This document shows, one piece after another, positions 9,001-17,278 of a stretch of 52,082 nucleotides of DNA. How positions within the stretch are numbered: the stretch's first letter is position 1; each line of letters begins with the position of its first letter. The DNA comes from Cyanocohniella sp. LLY (lineage in GTDB: Bacteria > Cyanobacteriota > Cyanobacteriia > Cyanobacteriales > Nostocaceae), in assembly GCA_022241785.1 (NCBI GenBank), contig JAKOMP010000039.1, forward strand, positions 1-52,082, given 5' to 3'. Position numbers and translations under genes: made by a program. A model generated the notes under the pieces. That model searched no databases. It was not told the DNA's origin and worked only from the letters and a program-made list of their open reading frames with translations.

Positions 9001-9095
9001 TCACTACGACTTTCGCTGTCAATGGGTCTGTCCTAGTACATTAAAAGCTTTATTGAGTTTTGGAATTTTTCCAGTGTTCATAGCAAACACTTTTT

Positions 9096-9126
9096 AGGTG
9101 GGTTGAAAGGATAGAGCAACAGATCC
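9096..9126 (+). ncRNA. Detached truncated repeat plus tRNA-targeting guide
   Basis: AGGTGGGTTGAAAG (9096-9109) is exactly the last 14 nt of the CRISPR repeats, standing alone about 95 bp after the array. The next 17 nt, GATAGAGCAACAGATCC, match the nearby tRNA-Arg gene at 16 of 17 positions (15 contiguous, one mismatch at position 16). This is the arrangement described for V-K homing guides, in which a short repeat-spacer unit outside the array directs insertion beside tRNA genes. The match and spacing are read directly from the sequence; the function is known from related elements. Confidence 0.9.
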
Positions 9127-9193
9127 TTTGTTTGAAGAGCTTGATTTTAGCTCTAATATTGAAACTGATTAGTTACCCTATAAAATAAGAGTT

Positions 9194-9216
9194 CTGCCAT
9201 ACTTTAGGTATGGCAG
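9194..9216 (+). repeat. Perfect 9-bp hairpin near the CAST end
   Basis: CTGCCATAC and GTATGGCAG pair perfectly around a 5-nt loop. No T run follows, so it is not a classical intrinsic terminator. It lies between the homing guide and the transposon end and could mark or stop the guide transcript; this is a guess. Confidence 0.5.
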
Positions 9217-9252
9217 GGCGTTGTAATGATATAGAATTTGTTTGGCAACACG

Positions 9253-9295
9253 GACATTAATCTGTCAACGCAGTCATATAATTTGGCAAACGACA
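9253..9295 (+). repeat. CAST terminal end with TnsB-type binding repeats
   Basis: Two related motifs lie in tandem: GACATTAATCTGTCA (9253-9267) and GTCATATAATTTGGCA (9273-9288), followed by AACGACA ending at 9295. Read outward-in from the other strand the element begins TGTCGT, consistent with the TGT start of V-K ends, and the TGACAGATTAATGTC motif is the same as one in the S. hofmanni CAST left end (from memory). The boundary at 9295 is 61 bp from the GTG PAM in the tRNA gene. 9296-9300 (AAAAA) may be the duplicated target. Confidence 0.8.
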
Positions 9296-9300
9296 AAAAA

Positions 9301-9373
9301 CGAGCGCGGAGGGATTTGAACCCCCGACCCACAGAACCGGAATCTGTTGCTCTATCCACTGAGCCACGCGCCC
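9301..9373 (-). tRNA. tRNA-Arg (anticodon CCG)
   Basis: The minus strand folds into a full cloverleaf: acceptor GGGCGCG with CGCGCTC and discriminator G; D stem GCTC/GAGC; anticodon stem ACAGA/TCTGT with loop TTCCGGT giving anticodon CCG; T arm GGGGG-TTCAAAT-CCCTC. CCA is not encoded. It reads CGG codons. The gene is also the target of the V-K homing guide: GTG (9359-9357) acts as PAM and the protospacer starts at 9356. The transposon sits 5 bp beyond the 3' end, so the tRNA is uninterrupted and should remain functional. Confidence 0.95.
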
Positions 9374-9398
9374 TAATACTGGCCAATGATAGCACGTT

Positions 9399-10580
9399 TT
9401 AGAGAAAATCGGCAGGGTTGACGGGGGAACCATGACGACGCACTTCAAAATGCAGATGGGGCCCAGTAGATAAGCCTGTGGAACCCACAGCCGCGATCGC
9501 TTGCCCTCTTTGTACAGTTTGCCCGTCATTCACAAATAATTCGCTGGCATGGGCATATAGGGTAGTCATGCCTTGACCGTGGTCAATAATTACCGTTCTG
9601 CCATAACCGCCATACCACCCGGCAAAAATTACGGTTCCGGAATCGGCGGCGCGGATTCTACTGCCATGACTAGCGGCAAAATCTAATCCTGAGTGAAAGC
9701 GACGATATCCCAAAATTGGATGTGTCCGCCAACCAAAGGCGCTGCTAGTGCGGGCATCGCTGGGATAAGTGAGTATTCCCGTTCCCCGAATGAGGATATT
9801 GGTGCGGCTATTGGCTTTAGCTTGGGCTGCGGCTACTTTTTGTTGAATTAAAACTTCTAAGTTCAGGGAATCTCGATCTAGCTGGTTTTGTGCAGTTTCC
9901 AACGCCAGGCGATCGCTATTCAGGCGTTCGATTAGTTCTGATTGTGATTCTGCCTGAGTTTGATAATTAGTTTTTTGTGCTAGCAACTGCTGGCGAATTA
10001 AAGCAATTTCATTCTTTTGCTGTTCTACTGCCATTTTTTGTTGCTGGATTTCGTTTGCTTGTTCATTGAGTTTCGCCAAAATCTTCTGGTCTGCCTGATA
10101 CACTAACTTTAATTGCCGCCGCCGACTGATAAAGTCGCTGATATTTTGGCTTTGTAATAACACAGCCCATCCTTGAGAAGCAGGCGATCGCTGAAGATAT
10201 CGCAATCTGGCTACTGTTGCTGCTTGGCGTTCTGCATAAGAATTTTCCGCGACAACTAAATCAGCTTCTAACTGCTGGAGGTTTTCTGTCGCTTGTCGTA
10301 AGCGTAATTCACTGTCTTGAATATGACTATTTGTAGTTTGCAAGTTTTGGTTGATACCAGTCAGTCGTTCTTCAGCGGCTTCTTGCAAATTAGTCAAGCG
10401 ATCGCGCTGCTGTATGGTTTTTTCACGCTCTTGTTTAATTTGTTGCTGTTGCTGTCGCAGAATATCAACTGATGGTGCTGTCGTTGCAGATACTGGCAGT
10501 GCTAGTAATATGCATAAAATACAGCAAAATGCAAGACGTAACCAAAAAAATCTTGTTAGAGGGATAAATAGCGATCTCAT
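9399..10580 (-). CDS. EnvC-like M23 peptidase/murein hydrolase activator
   Basis: A 393-aa exported protein. Residues 1-33 form a signal peptide or anchor (LRLAFCCILCILLALPVSA). Residues 38-260 are Gln/Glu/Lys-rich coiled coil. A LytM/peptidase M23 domain at about 275-390 has the zinc ligands H296 and D300 (FHSGLDFAASHG) and H344 (YAH) and H375-x-H377 (GPHLHFEVR), so it is probably an active endopeptidase, unlike EnvC proper, which lacks some ligands. Proteins of this build help split septal peptidoglycan during division. It lies upstream of and codirectional with nothing coupled; trmFO is about 70 bp further up on the same strand. The final residue is within 30 bp of the tRNA-Arg gene. Confidence 0.9.
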   Translation of the reverse strand: MRSLFIPLTRFFWLRLAFCCILCILLALPVSATTAPSVDILRQQQQQIKQEREKTIQQRDRLTNLQEAAEERLTGINQNLQTTNSHIQDSELRLRQATENLQQLEADLVVAENSYAERQAATVARLRYLQRSPASQGWAVLLQSQNISDFISRRRQLKLVYQADQKILAKLNEQANEIQQQKMAVEQQKNEIALIRQQLLAQKTNYQTQAESQSELIERLNSDRLALETAQNQLDRDSLNLEVLIQQKVAAAQAKANSRTNILIRGTGILTYPSDARTSSAFGWRTHPILGYRRFHSGLDFAASHGSRIRAADSGTVIFAGWYGGYGRTVIIDHGQGMTTLYAHASELFVNDGQTVQRGQAIAAVGSTGLSTGPHLHFEVRRHGSPVNPADFL

Positions 10581-10650
10581 GCTGTTGATTCAGCCAAACA
10601 ATTGCAGGCATCAACAGCATTATTCCCAAAACTGAGAAAATCCTAACAGG

Positions 10651-11964
10651 TTAAAACTGAGTTTTCCAACTTGCCAAATCAGCCAAAGAGCGATCGCGGT
10701 AACGTCCATAACGCTCTGGCTTACTTTTGATTTTCACGCCTAAATCCGGCAAAATGCCAAAATTTGGTGGCATTGGTTGGAAATGCTTGGGTGAAGCCGA
10801 ACTAATAAATTCTAATAACGCCCCCATCATGGTATTTACTGGTGCTGTTAATAATTCCTTACCCAAAGCTAACCGCGCAGCATTGGTTCCCGCTAACCAA
10901 CCATCTGCGGCGGCGGCGGTGTAACCTTCAGTACCAATCAACTGTCCAGCGGCAAACACAGTGGGACGTTGTTTAAATTGTAAGGTCGAGTACATTAATT
11001 GGGGTGCATTAATAAAAGTATTGCGGTGCATCACTCCCAAACGCACAAATTCCGCATTTTCTAAACCAGGAATGAGGCGGAAGACTCGCTTTTGTTCACC
11101 CCAGCGCAAGTTAGTTTGGAATCCTACCATATTCCACAGTTGACCGGCTTTATCTTCTTGGCGTAGCTGCACCACAGCATAAGGCCGTTCCCCTGTGCGA
11201 CTATCAGACAATCCCACGGGTTTTAGGGGGCCGTAGCGCATGGTGTCTTCTCCCCGGTGCGCTTGTTCTTCAATGGGTAAACAAGCTTCAAAAAATTTCG
11301 CTGTTTCTCGTTCAAAGTCTTTTAATTCAGTTTGTTCCGCTTGACGTAGTTCTTGCCAAAACCGCAGATATTGTTCCTTGTTCATCGGACAGTTGAGGTA
11401 AGCAGCTTCACCTTTGTCATAGCGCGATGCCATAAAAGCAATGTCATGGTTAATTGATTCACCGACGACGATGGGACTAGCTGCATCAAAAAAGCTGAGG
11501 TATTCCATCCCCGTCAAACGGTGCAAGTCTGCGGCTAAATCAGGACTGGTTAAAGGCCCGGTTGCTAACACCACAATACCTTCAGGAATAGCTGGAACTT
11601 CACCGCGCCGAAATTCAACTAAAGGATGACTAGATAGGGTTTCCGTCAAGTCTTGGCTAAATTGTCCTCTGTCTACAGCTAGCGCCCCACCAGCCGGAAC
11701 GGCGTGTTCATCGGCTTTGGAGATGACTATAGAACCCAGTTGGCGTAGTTCTTCATGCAACAATCCTGTAGCACGATCGCTCGCCATTGCCCCAAAGGAA
11801 TTACTACAGACTAATTCTGCCAGATGTTCTGTATGATGAGCTGGGCTAAAGCGTTTGGGGCGCATTTCATGTAGAATCACCGGCACTCCAGCCTGGGCTA
11901 TTTGCCAAGCTGCTTCTGTCCCAGCTAATCCACCTCCAATTACTTGTATCGGTTGCTTATCCAT
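10651..11964 (-). CDS. trmFO: TrmFO, folate-dependent tRNA U54 methyltransferase
   Basis: A 437-aa FAD protein that begins with the dinucleotide-binding motif [14 protein letters not shown] at residues 9-22 and includes the family-typical [39 protein letters not shown] and [15 protein letters not shown] blocks. TrmFO uses 5,10-methylenetetrahydrofolate and FADH2 to make ribothymidine at position 54 of tRNA in the cytoplasm. Length agrees with the family (about 435-450). The ATG precedes [11 protein letters not shown] with no competing start. It lies next to the tRNA-Arg/M23 region but shows no operon coupling. Confidence 0.95.
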   Translation of the reverse strand: MDKQPIQVIGGGLAGTEAAWQIAQAGVPVILHEMRPKRFSPAHHTEHLAELVCSNSFGAMASDRATGLLHEELRQLGSIVISKADEHAVPAGGALAVDRGQFSQDLTETLSSHPLVEFRRGEVPAIPEGIVVLATGPLTSPDLAADLHRLTGMEYLSFFDAASPIVVGESINHDIAFMASRYDKGEAAYLNCPMNKEQYLRFWQELRQAEQTELKDFERETAKFFEACLPIEEQAHRGEDTMRYGPLKPVGLSDSRTGERPYAVVQLRQEDKAGQLWNMVGFQTNLRWGEQKRVFRLIPGLENAEFVRLGVMHRNTFINAPQLMYSTLQFKQRPTVFAAGQLIGTEGYTAAAADGWLAGTNAARLALGKELLTAPVNTMMGALLEFISSASPKHFQPMPPNFGILPDLGVKIKSKPERYGRYRDRSLADLASWKTQF

Positions 11965-12029
11965 AGTTCTACGCTCGGTTCACCCAATTTTATGTTGCTG
12001 GGAATGCATACAAGCCATGATATAGCAGG

Positions 12030-12055
12030 GAATGGGGAATGGGGAATGGGGGAGA
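12030..12055 (+). repeat. Short tandem repeat GGGGAAT
   Basis: Three to four head-to-tail copies of a GGGGAAT-type heptamer lie between trmFO and the lipoxygenase gene. Such heptameric STRRs are typical of heterocystous cyanobacteria. No gene is seen in the roughly 300-bp gap. Confidence 0.7.
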
Positions 12056-12267
12056 AGGATTGTGTTCCTCCCTAAATATTAGAACTTCCTAAGATTTCTT
12101 TTAAAAAAACCGCAAGTCTAAACTTACTTGCGATAATCCTGTGTAGCACTCAATTATTGAAAACACGAAAATTACAGCTGATCAATCTCATTAATAAAAA
12201 AAATTACAGGAGGTTTTTTAAATTAACTTTTAAAGTATTGTCAAACCACTACAAGCGAGGAGTGTTT

Positions 12268-14157
12268 ATGACGGATTCATCATTGGATAAGTCTATCAGT
12301 CTACCCATCACTCAAGATCTGGAAGTAGCTAAGAAACAATATCAATATAACTATACTCATATTCCACCTCTAGCAATGGTGGATCAGCTTCCTGGTGCAG
12401 AATTGTTCTCGAATCAGTGGATTTATTTGTTAGCCCAAGTACTAAAGGAGATTGTCGTGAATACTATCATTACCAATCGGGGGAATCGCGGTTCCCAATC
12501 GGTTCGTGATGATGTGAAATGGTTTATTTTAGAAGCCTTAATTAAAGGGGCAATACCCGTCAAGATTAGTATTATTACTCAACTACTGCCAATTATTCCG
12601 AAGGTTTTGATTCTCGGACTATCTAAAGATTTTCGGGAACTCGATGATCTGTTTTTTTCCATGATCCGCGAAAACGGACTCAAGATATTTCAAGATTCTT
12701 TAGATCGAGTCACAGCCCTGCTATATAAAGGACATCCTACAGGACATGTAAGCAATCTTCAGGATTACGAAAAGATATTTCCGATCATGAAGCCACAAGC
12801 GATCGCTCAAACTTTTCAGCAAGATGAAGTTTTTGCATATATGCAAGTAGGTGGCTACAATCCCCTAGTAATCAAGCGGGTAAATACTCCAGGTGATAAC
12901 TTCCCTGTCCAAGAAGAACATTACCAAGCCGTCATGGGTAATGAGGATTCATTGGCAACGGCAGGAGAAGAAGGAAGACTCTATCTAGCCGATTATAAAA
13001 TTTTAGATGGTGCGATCAACGGTACATTTCCCGGCCCACAAAAATATATCTATGCACCTCTGGCGCTGTTTGCATTACCCAAAGGATCTGACTCTAATCG
13101 TTTACTGCGCCCTATAGCCATTCAGTGTGGCCAAACGCCCGGAACTGATTACCCAATTATTACCCCCAATTCTGGTGAATATGCTTGGTTATTTGCTAAA
13201 ACCGTCGTCTACATCGCAGATGGCAACTTTCATGAAGCTGTTAGTCACCTGGGGAGAACACATTTGTTTGTTGGGCCTTTTGTCATGACAACCCATCGGC
13301 AGTTATCTTCTAGCCATCCCTTAAATTTATTACTACGTCCCCATTTTGAAGGCACTTTAGCAATTAACGATGCCGCCCAACGAGTTCTCATCGCTCCTGG
13401 TGGTGGTGTTGATAGATTACTTGCATCAACAGTGGATAACTCACGGGTATTAGCAGTGCGTGGGTTACAAACCTATGCTTTCAATCAAGCCATGTTACCG
13501 CAACAATTGAAACAGCGTGGTGTAGAAGATCCCAACTTATTACCTGTTTATCCTTACCGAGATGATGCATTACTAGTTTGGGATGCCATCCATCAATGGG
13601 TATCAAATTATCTCAGCCTTTACTACAAGACAGATCAAGATATTCAAAATGATACAGCCCTGCAAGCATGGGCAGCCGAAGCGCAAGCTGACGATGGCGG
13701 ACGTGTAATTGACTTTGGCGAAGATGGAGGAATCAAGACACGGGCTTACCTAATTAACGCCGTGACTTTAATTATTTTCACCAGTAGTGCCCAACACGCT
13801 GCGGTAAATTTCCCCCAGAAAGATTGGATGAGTTACCCAGGCATACCCTTAGCGGGTTATTTGCCAGCTACCACTCTCAAAGGCAACGTCAGTGAACAAG
13901 ACTATCTGAATTTGCTTCCGCCTCTAGGACAAGCCCAACGGCAATTAAATGTACTGACTTTACTGGGTTCTGTATATCACAACAAGCTTGGTGAGTATCC
14001 GCAACAACACTTCACAGATCCGCAGATAAAACCCTTGTTAGAGAAATTTCAGAGTCATCTTCAACAGGTAGAAGCCACCATCAAGGAACGCAATTTACAC
14101 CGCCCACCTTATGAATATTTACTCCCGTCTAAAATTCCTCAAAGCATTAATATCTGA
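12268..14157 (+). CDS. Lipoxygenase
   Basis: A 629-aa non-heme iron lipoxygenase without the N-terminal PLAT domain. ATG 12268 is chosen because GAGGAG lies 7-8 nt upstream; a TTG 111 nt earlier would add an unlikely basic leader. The iron ligands are visible: H322 and H327 in HEAVSHLGRTH, H510 and N514 in QHAAVNF, and the C-terminal Ile629. The enzyme dioxygenates polyunsaturated fatty acids to hydroperoxides. About 300 bp downstream on the same strand are a P450 lacking the usual oxygen-activating residues and an unknown gene, suggesting a pathway in which the P450 uses the hydroperoxide. The gap contains a palindromic dispersed repeat, so cotranscription is uncertain. Regiospecificity cannot be read here. 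Confidence 0.93.
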   Translation: MTDSSLDKSISLPITQDLEVAKKQYQYNYTHIPPLAMVDQLPGAELFSNQWIYLLAQVLKEIVVNTIITNRGNRGSQSVRDDVKWFILEALIKGAIPVKISIITQLLPIIPKVLILGLSKDFRELDDLFFSMIRENGLKIFQDSLDRVTALLYKGHPTGHVSNLQDYEKIFPIMKPQAIAQTFQQDEVFAYMQVGGYNPLVIKRVNTPGDNFPVQEEHYQAVMGNEDSLATAGEEGRLYLADYKILDGAINGTFPGPQKYIYAPLALFALPKGSDSNRLLRPIAIQCGQTPGTDYPIITPNSGEYAWLFAKTVVYIADGNFHEAVSHLGRTHLFVGPFVMTTHRQLSSSHPLNLLLRPHFEGTLAINDAAQRVLIAPGGGVDRLLASTVDNSRVLAVRGLQTYAFNQAMLPQQLKQRGVEDPNLLPVYPYRDDALLVWDAIHQWVSNYLSLYYKTDQDIQNDTALQAWAAEAQADDGGRVIDFGEDGGIKTRAYLINAVTLIIFTSSAQHAAVNFPQKDWMSYPGIPLAGYLPATTLKGNVSEQDYLNLLPPLGQAQRQLNVLTLLGSVYHNKLGEYPQQHFTDPQIKPLLEKFQSHLQQVEATIKERNLHRPPYEYLLPSKIPQSINI

Positions 14158-14222
14158 GGGGCTAGAGGCTAGAGAGTCCGTGTATAGCCCTTTTCTATCA
14201 CTCTGGAGAGAGAAAAATAAAT

Positions 14223-14348
14223 GTAGGTTGGGGAGCCATTTGCATGGGCGGGTTTCCCGACTTGAGCAAAGTGGCGTTAGAACGTAGTGAAACCCAACAA
14301 TACCAAGGTCTTTGGGTGTTGGGTTGCGCTGTGCTTAACCCAACCTAC
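14223..14348 (+). repeat. Palindromic dispersed repeat with GTAGGTTGGG ends
   Basis: GTAGGTTGGG (14223-14232) is mirrored by CCCAACCTAC (14339-14348), and internal GTTGGGTT/AACCCAAC elements pair too. It looks like the miniature palindromic repeats common in cyanobacterial intergenic DNA. It fills most of the gap between the lipoxygenase and P450 genes. Confidence 0.7.
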
Positions 14349-14460
14349 GCCTAGAAAGGCAGTGTATAGGGGCACATGTTTTGGACTGTGACTACATGCT
14401 TTTTCCTTAGCCTCCTGATCCCGCTCATCTCCCCCATCACCTACTCACAAGTCAGAAACT

Positions 14461-15804
14461 ATGGAAACTTCCAAAATACTTCAAGCTCACGATCGCCAAA
14501 TCCGGCTTTCTCGCCGTCTTGATAAAGTGGGTTATGATACTACCCTGGGCAGGCTGTTTCGCCTAATTGCCTACTACAGAGAAGCTTTGCTCATACTCCA
14601 GCAATGGAAAGACTTTCTCTATATTCGCAAGGAACATATTGGAGACAAATATTTTGCTGTAGATCAGGCGATTATGCATTCTTCTCATTCCCAAGTAAAA
14701 GAACTCATGCACGTTGAGCCACAATTACGGGGAAATGATTTAGGCATAATTAGAATGTTAGCTCCTAGCTACTTGCTAAATAATCCCCTGAGTTTGGGAA
14801 TGAACGGCAATGAACATACAGGAATTCGTGCTGTTTTTCAACAAGCTTTGCCAGAGCCATCTGCCAAAATAAATGTCATCGGTGATCTAGTAAATCAAAG
14901 TTTATTAGTAGCTGCCCAAAAAGGTGAAGTCCATATCGGCAATGACTTACCCAAGATGATACTGTCTATTTTGCATCAACTTGTGTGGGAAATTTCATTA
15001 TCTGAAGCAGAAATCACAGCATCGAATACTTATATTCAAAATCTGGCTCTCGCATCCTTGCCTAATTTTGTCAGCAGATATTTACTGGCCATCATTACAG
15101 CACCCAGAATTCGCCATCGTCGGCGTTTAATTGAGAAGTATCAACAATCTCCACTATGGGCATCTTATCTAGAAATTGGTAGCCAATATCAATTGAATGC
15201 TCATCAAATTGCTAATAGTATATTCGATATGATTCATATTGCTGGCACAGCTGGTACAAGTGCGCTTTTAGGATCTGTAATTGGTGTTTTCTGCCAAGAT
15301 AATGCATTAAGAAATGACGTAATATCAGAAATTAATGCTGTTTGGAATCATCAAGAAACGTTGAATACATCCGCACTAGAACACTTACCTCTGCTGAATA
15401 AAGTAATTCTAGAAACGGCTCGTCTTTATCCACCTGTGCGATTTGTTAGTCAACTTACTACTGAGTCAGGTGAAGTTGAAATTGGTGAACAGCGATGTCC
15501 ATTTCAAAAAGGTACTCGGTTACTTGGTTCTATTTTCACCGCTAATCGTGATGCTACAAGATATGAAAATCCTGATAGTTTTGATGTGAATCGGGATTTT
15601 TCAGATATCTTATCTTGGAATGGTCAAGAGCATGAGCGAATTTGTCCTGGACGCTCATTATCCGTTGGCTTAATTAAAGTTTTTTGTTTGTATCTTTTCC
15701 AAAAATATCAATGGGAATCAATCACAGAAGTCAAGTGGAATTTTGAAAGAGTAACTGCGGTTACTCCCAATGATTTAGTACTACAAGGCTTTGCTCAAAA
15801 ATGA
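14461..15804 (+). CDS. Cytochrome P450, hydroperoxide-using type (inferred)
   Basis: A 447-aa P450. The ExxR motif is ETAR (318-321) and the heme thiolate is C395 in HERICPGRSLS. Two features are unusual. The heme loop (WNGQEHERICPG) is two residues longer than the common FGxGxRxCxG and lacks its Phe, as in peroxygenase-type P450s. The I helix reads HIAGTAGTSALL at 259-270, so the acid-alcohol pair used to split O2 is replaced by Ala-Gly. CYP152 peroxygenases and CYP74 enzymes, which use peroxides or lipid hydroperoxides, share such losses. Next to a lipoxygenase this suggests an allene oxide synthase-, lyase- or epoxyalcohol synthase-like role. The subfamily is inference; a standard monooxygenase is less likely. 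Confidence 0.82.
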   Translation: METSKILQAHDRQIRLSRRLDKVGYDTTLGRLFRLIAYYREALLILQQWKDFLYIRKEHIGDKYFAVDQAIMHSSHSQVKELMHVEPQLRGNDLGIIRMLAPSYLLNNPLSLGMNGNEHTGIRAVFQQALPEPSAKINVIGDLVNQSLLVAAQKGEVHIGNDLPKMILSILHQLVWEISLSEAEITASNTYIQNLALASLPNFVSRYLLAIITAPRIRHRRRLIEKYQQSPLWASYLEIGSQYQLNAHQIANSIFDMIHIAGTAGTSALLGSVIGVFCQDNALRNDVISEINAVWNHQETLNTSALEHLPLLNKVILETARLYPPVRFVSQLTTESGEVEIGEQRCPFQKGTRLLGSIFTANRDATRYENPDSFDVNRDFSDILSWNGQEHERICPGRSLSVGLIKVFCLYLFQKYQWESITEVKWNFERVTAVTPNDLVLQGFAQK

Positions 15805-16358
15805 TGATTGGCTCAATTGAGAACAGGCAACTAGATAATATTGCCACCTGGATGATTCCGATTCAACAAACAAACTTACCAACTGTCTTGAAGGGTGTTT
15901 TCTTTCTGGATGGTAACCCGCTTCCAGATGATTGCATCACAATGTACAACTTAGAATGGGACACACAACAGCTAAGTTTAATGTTACCCGTGTTTGCGCC
16001 GTTGCAGTGGACTTTTCATCGCTCAATTTTAGGATGGTTATTACTGTCTTCCGTTCAGTTGACGCAATTAAAGTACCAACTCCAATTTGAAGATGAAACT
16101 TTGCTGCGATCGCAAGTCATACCCTGGGTATTAGGAGTGCGGATTCCTGAGTGGATCATTGACGCTACACTGTGTCGAGCCGAAAACTCTGACAATGGAG
16201 ATACTTGGTATCGCAAAAACTCTTGGTTTGGTGGAATTTCTAATGTGGGAGAATATACTCTGCGGCGGATTGTCGATGAAGATGGGCGCTATACTCCGGC
16301 CTTTAACGAGATGCTTGCTAAGGCGCCAAATGAGTGTTTAGTGGTTGCTAGGAATTGA
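15801..16358 (+). CDS. Unknown protein coupled to the P450
   Basis: A 185-aa protein whose ATG overlaps the P450 stop by four bases (ATGATG/TGA), so the two are translationally coupled. No family is recognised. The sequence is rich in Trp and aliphatic residues with beta-like segments (LEWDTQQLSLMLPVFAPLQWTF, LKYQLQFEDETLL), without signal peptide or membrane helix. It may bind or modify the product of the lipoxygenase-P450 pair, but that follows only from position. Confidence 0.7.
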   Translation: MMIGSIENRQLDNIATWMIPIQQTNLPTVLKGVFFLDGNPLPDDCITMYNLEWDTQQLSLMLPVFAPLQWTFHRSILGWLLLSSVQLTQLKYQLQFEDETLLRSQVIPWVLGVRIPEWIIDATLCRAENSDNGDTWYRKNSWFGGISNVGEYTLRRIVDEDGRYTPAFNEMLAKAPNECLVVARN

Positions 16359-16407
16359 AACGAAGAAGATGAGTATCCCCGCCCATTTAAATGGGCAGGG
16401 AATTAAT

Positions 16408-16956
16408 TTACGGATATCTTCTGCTACCGGCACCCACAACACCAATTTTGTGTCGATAGGAAAGTTCAGCCCCAAACCAACCGGAAACGCTAGTCAATGT
16501 CCCGACAACCAACGAAATCAATAATCCCCAAGGTAATATTCGAGCATCGGCATTACCCAGACGCAAGATGAAGTTGAGGGCTGTCAATAACAGAATTGCC
16601 ACGTTAAGAATCATGTGTGTCCACCCTGCGGTGCGCTTGCGGACACGTTCAATTCTCAAGAAGTCACTCATGCCAGTTATGGCAGCAACGATACCCCCTA
16701 ATAATCCCAAGCCAATTAACCAGAGCGATGCCCTAGCCCAGAAAAAATCATTGGTTAACCAATAGCCCACATCACTACCTAAGGCACCAGCTAAAAAGGC
16801 AATAGGAAACATCACTGTTAGGGGGTGTAAAGGATGTCCGGCGATGGCTACTGTGCTGGGTACACCAGTATCAAGATATTCTCTGTCGTCACTTTCAATA
16901 ATTGGGGGAATATTTGGAAATGGTGTGGAAGTTGATTCTGCGCCTGTAGTTTCCAT
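16408..16956 (-). CDS. DUF2231 membrane protein
   Basis: A 182-aa protein with a Pro/Ser-rich N-terminus (about 35 residues), then IAGHPLHPLTVMFPIAFLAGALG, which is the DUF2231 signature, and four hydrophobic helices (about 45-65, 75-95, 110-130 and 135-155). The role of DUF2231 proteins is not established; some bacterial members sit with redox or heme proteins. Here it is divergent from a hemerythrin-like gene 320 bp away, which may be relevant. Confidence 0.8.
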   Translation of the reverse strand: METTGAESTSTPFPNIPPIIESDDREYLDTGVPSTVAIAGHPLHPLTVMFPIAFLAGALGSDVGYWLTNDFFWARASLWLIGLGLLGGIVAAITGMSDFLRIERVRKRTAGWTHMILNVAILLLTALNFILRLGNADARILPWGLLISLVVGTLTSVSGWFGAELSYRHKIGVVGAGSRRYP

Positions 16957-17278
16957 TATTGATGATCCTATTTTTTAGTGAAAGCAATCTATTAAATATC
17001 AGCTTTAACTTGCTAATAAAATATTTGTTTTTTATATGCAAATATCCTTTGAGTAAATTTATAGAACTATGCTATTTTTTTTATCTACCTAGAGGTGGAG
17101 TACAGATTATAAATTTATCTGTCTAGAAGTATAAAAGTAGAAAAATAGCGAAAAAGCTCTGTTTTTCTATCCAGAGTTACCAAGGCGATCGCTCAAAAGA
17201 AAGATGAAATATCACTAACTAATATGACAACCTAAAACAAGTAACGATCCGAACACTTTTTCCGAGGAGAACTGAAGC
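16957..17278. other. Divergent intergenic region, DUF2231/hemerythrin
   Basis: 322 bp, AT-rich, with no gene. It must hold the promoters of both divergent genes. The hemerythrin gene has a clear AGGAG 9-13 nt before its ATG. I see no convincing operator. Confidence 0.5.

Larger units (their letters stand above)
554..9295 (+). mobile_element. Degenerate type V-K CRISPR-associated transposon (CAST)
   Basis: The element is recognised by its ordered parts: tnsB-tnsC-tniQ, cargo, V-K tracrRNA, CRISPR repeats ending GGTGGGTTGAAAG, a detached guide and a transposon end ending ACGACA at 9295. The opposite end is not in the window; it was lost together with the start of tnsB at about 550. cas12k, normally just upstream of the tracrRNA, is missing. 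The intact end abuts tRNA-Arg, leaving five A residues (9296-9300) that could be the target-site duplication. The element cannot be complete, so self-mobility is unlikely; mobilisation in trans by a relative would still need both ends. Confidence 0.88.

Noticed and set aside
8834-9097. 87-codon plus-strand frame across the CRISPR array
   Set aside because: It contains the two repeats as repeated peptide GFNTPPSERWVE; this is a translated CRISPR array, not a gene.
9001-9100. Possible third full CRISPR repeat
   Set aside because: Only the last 14 nt of a repeat exist at 9096-9109; the rest has no repeat similarity, so it is treated as the detached homing unit.
9257-9529. 90-codon minus-strand frame over the tRNA
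   Set aside because: It crosses tRNA-Arg and the start of the M23 gene region in another frame; the tRNA explains its conserved text.
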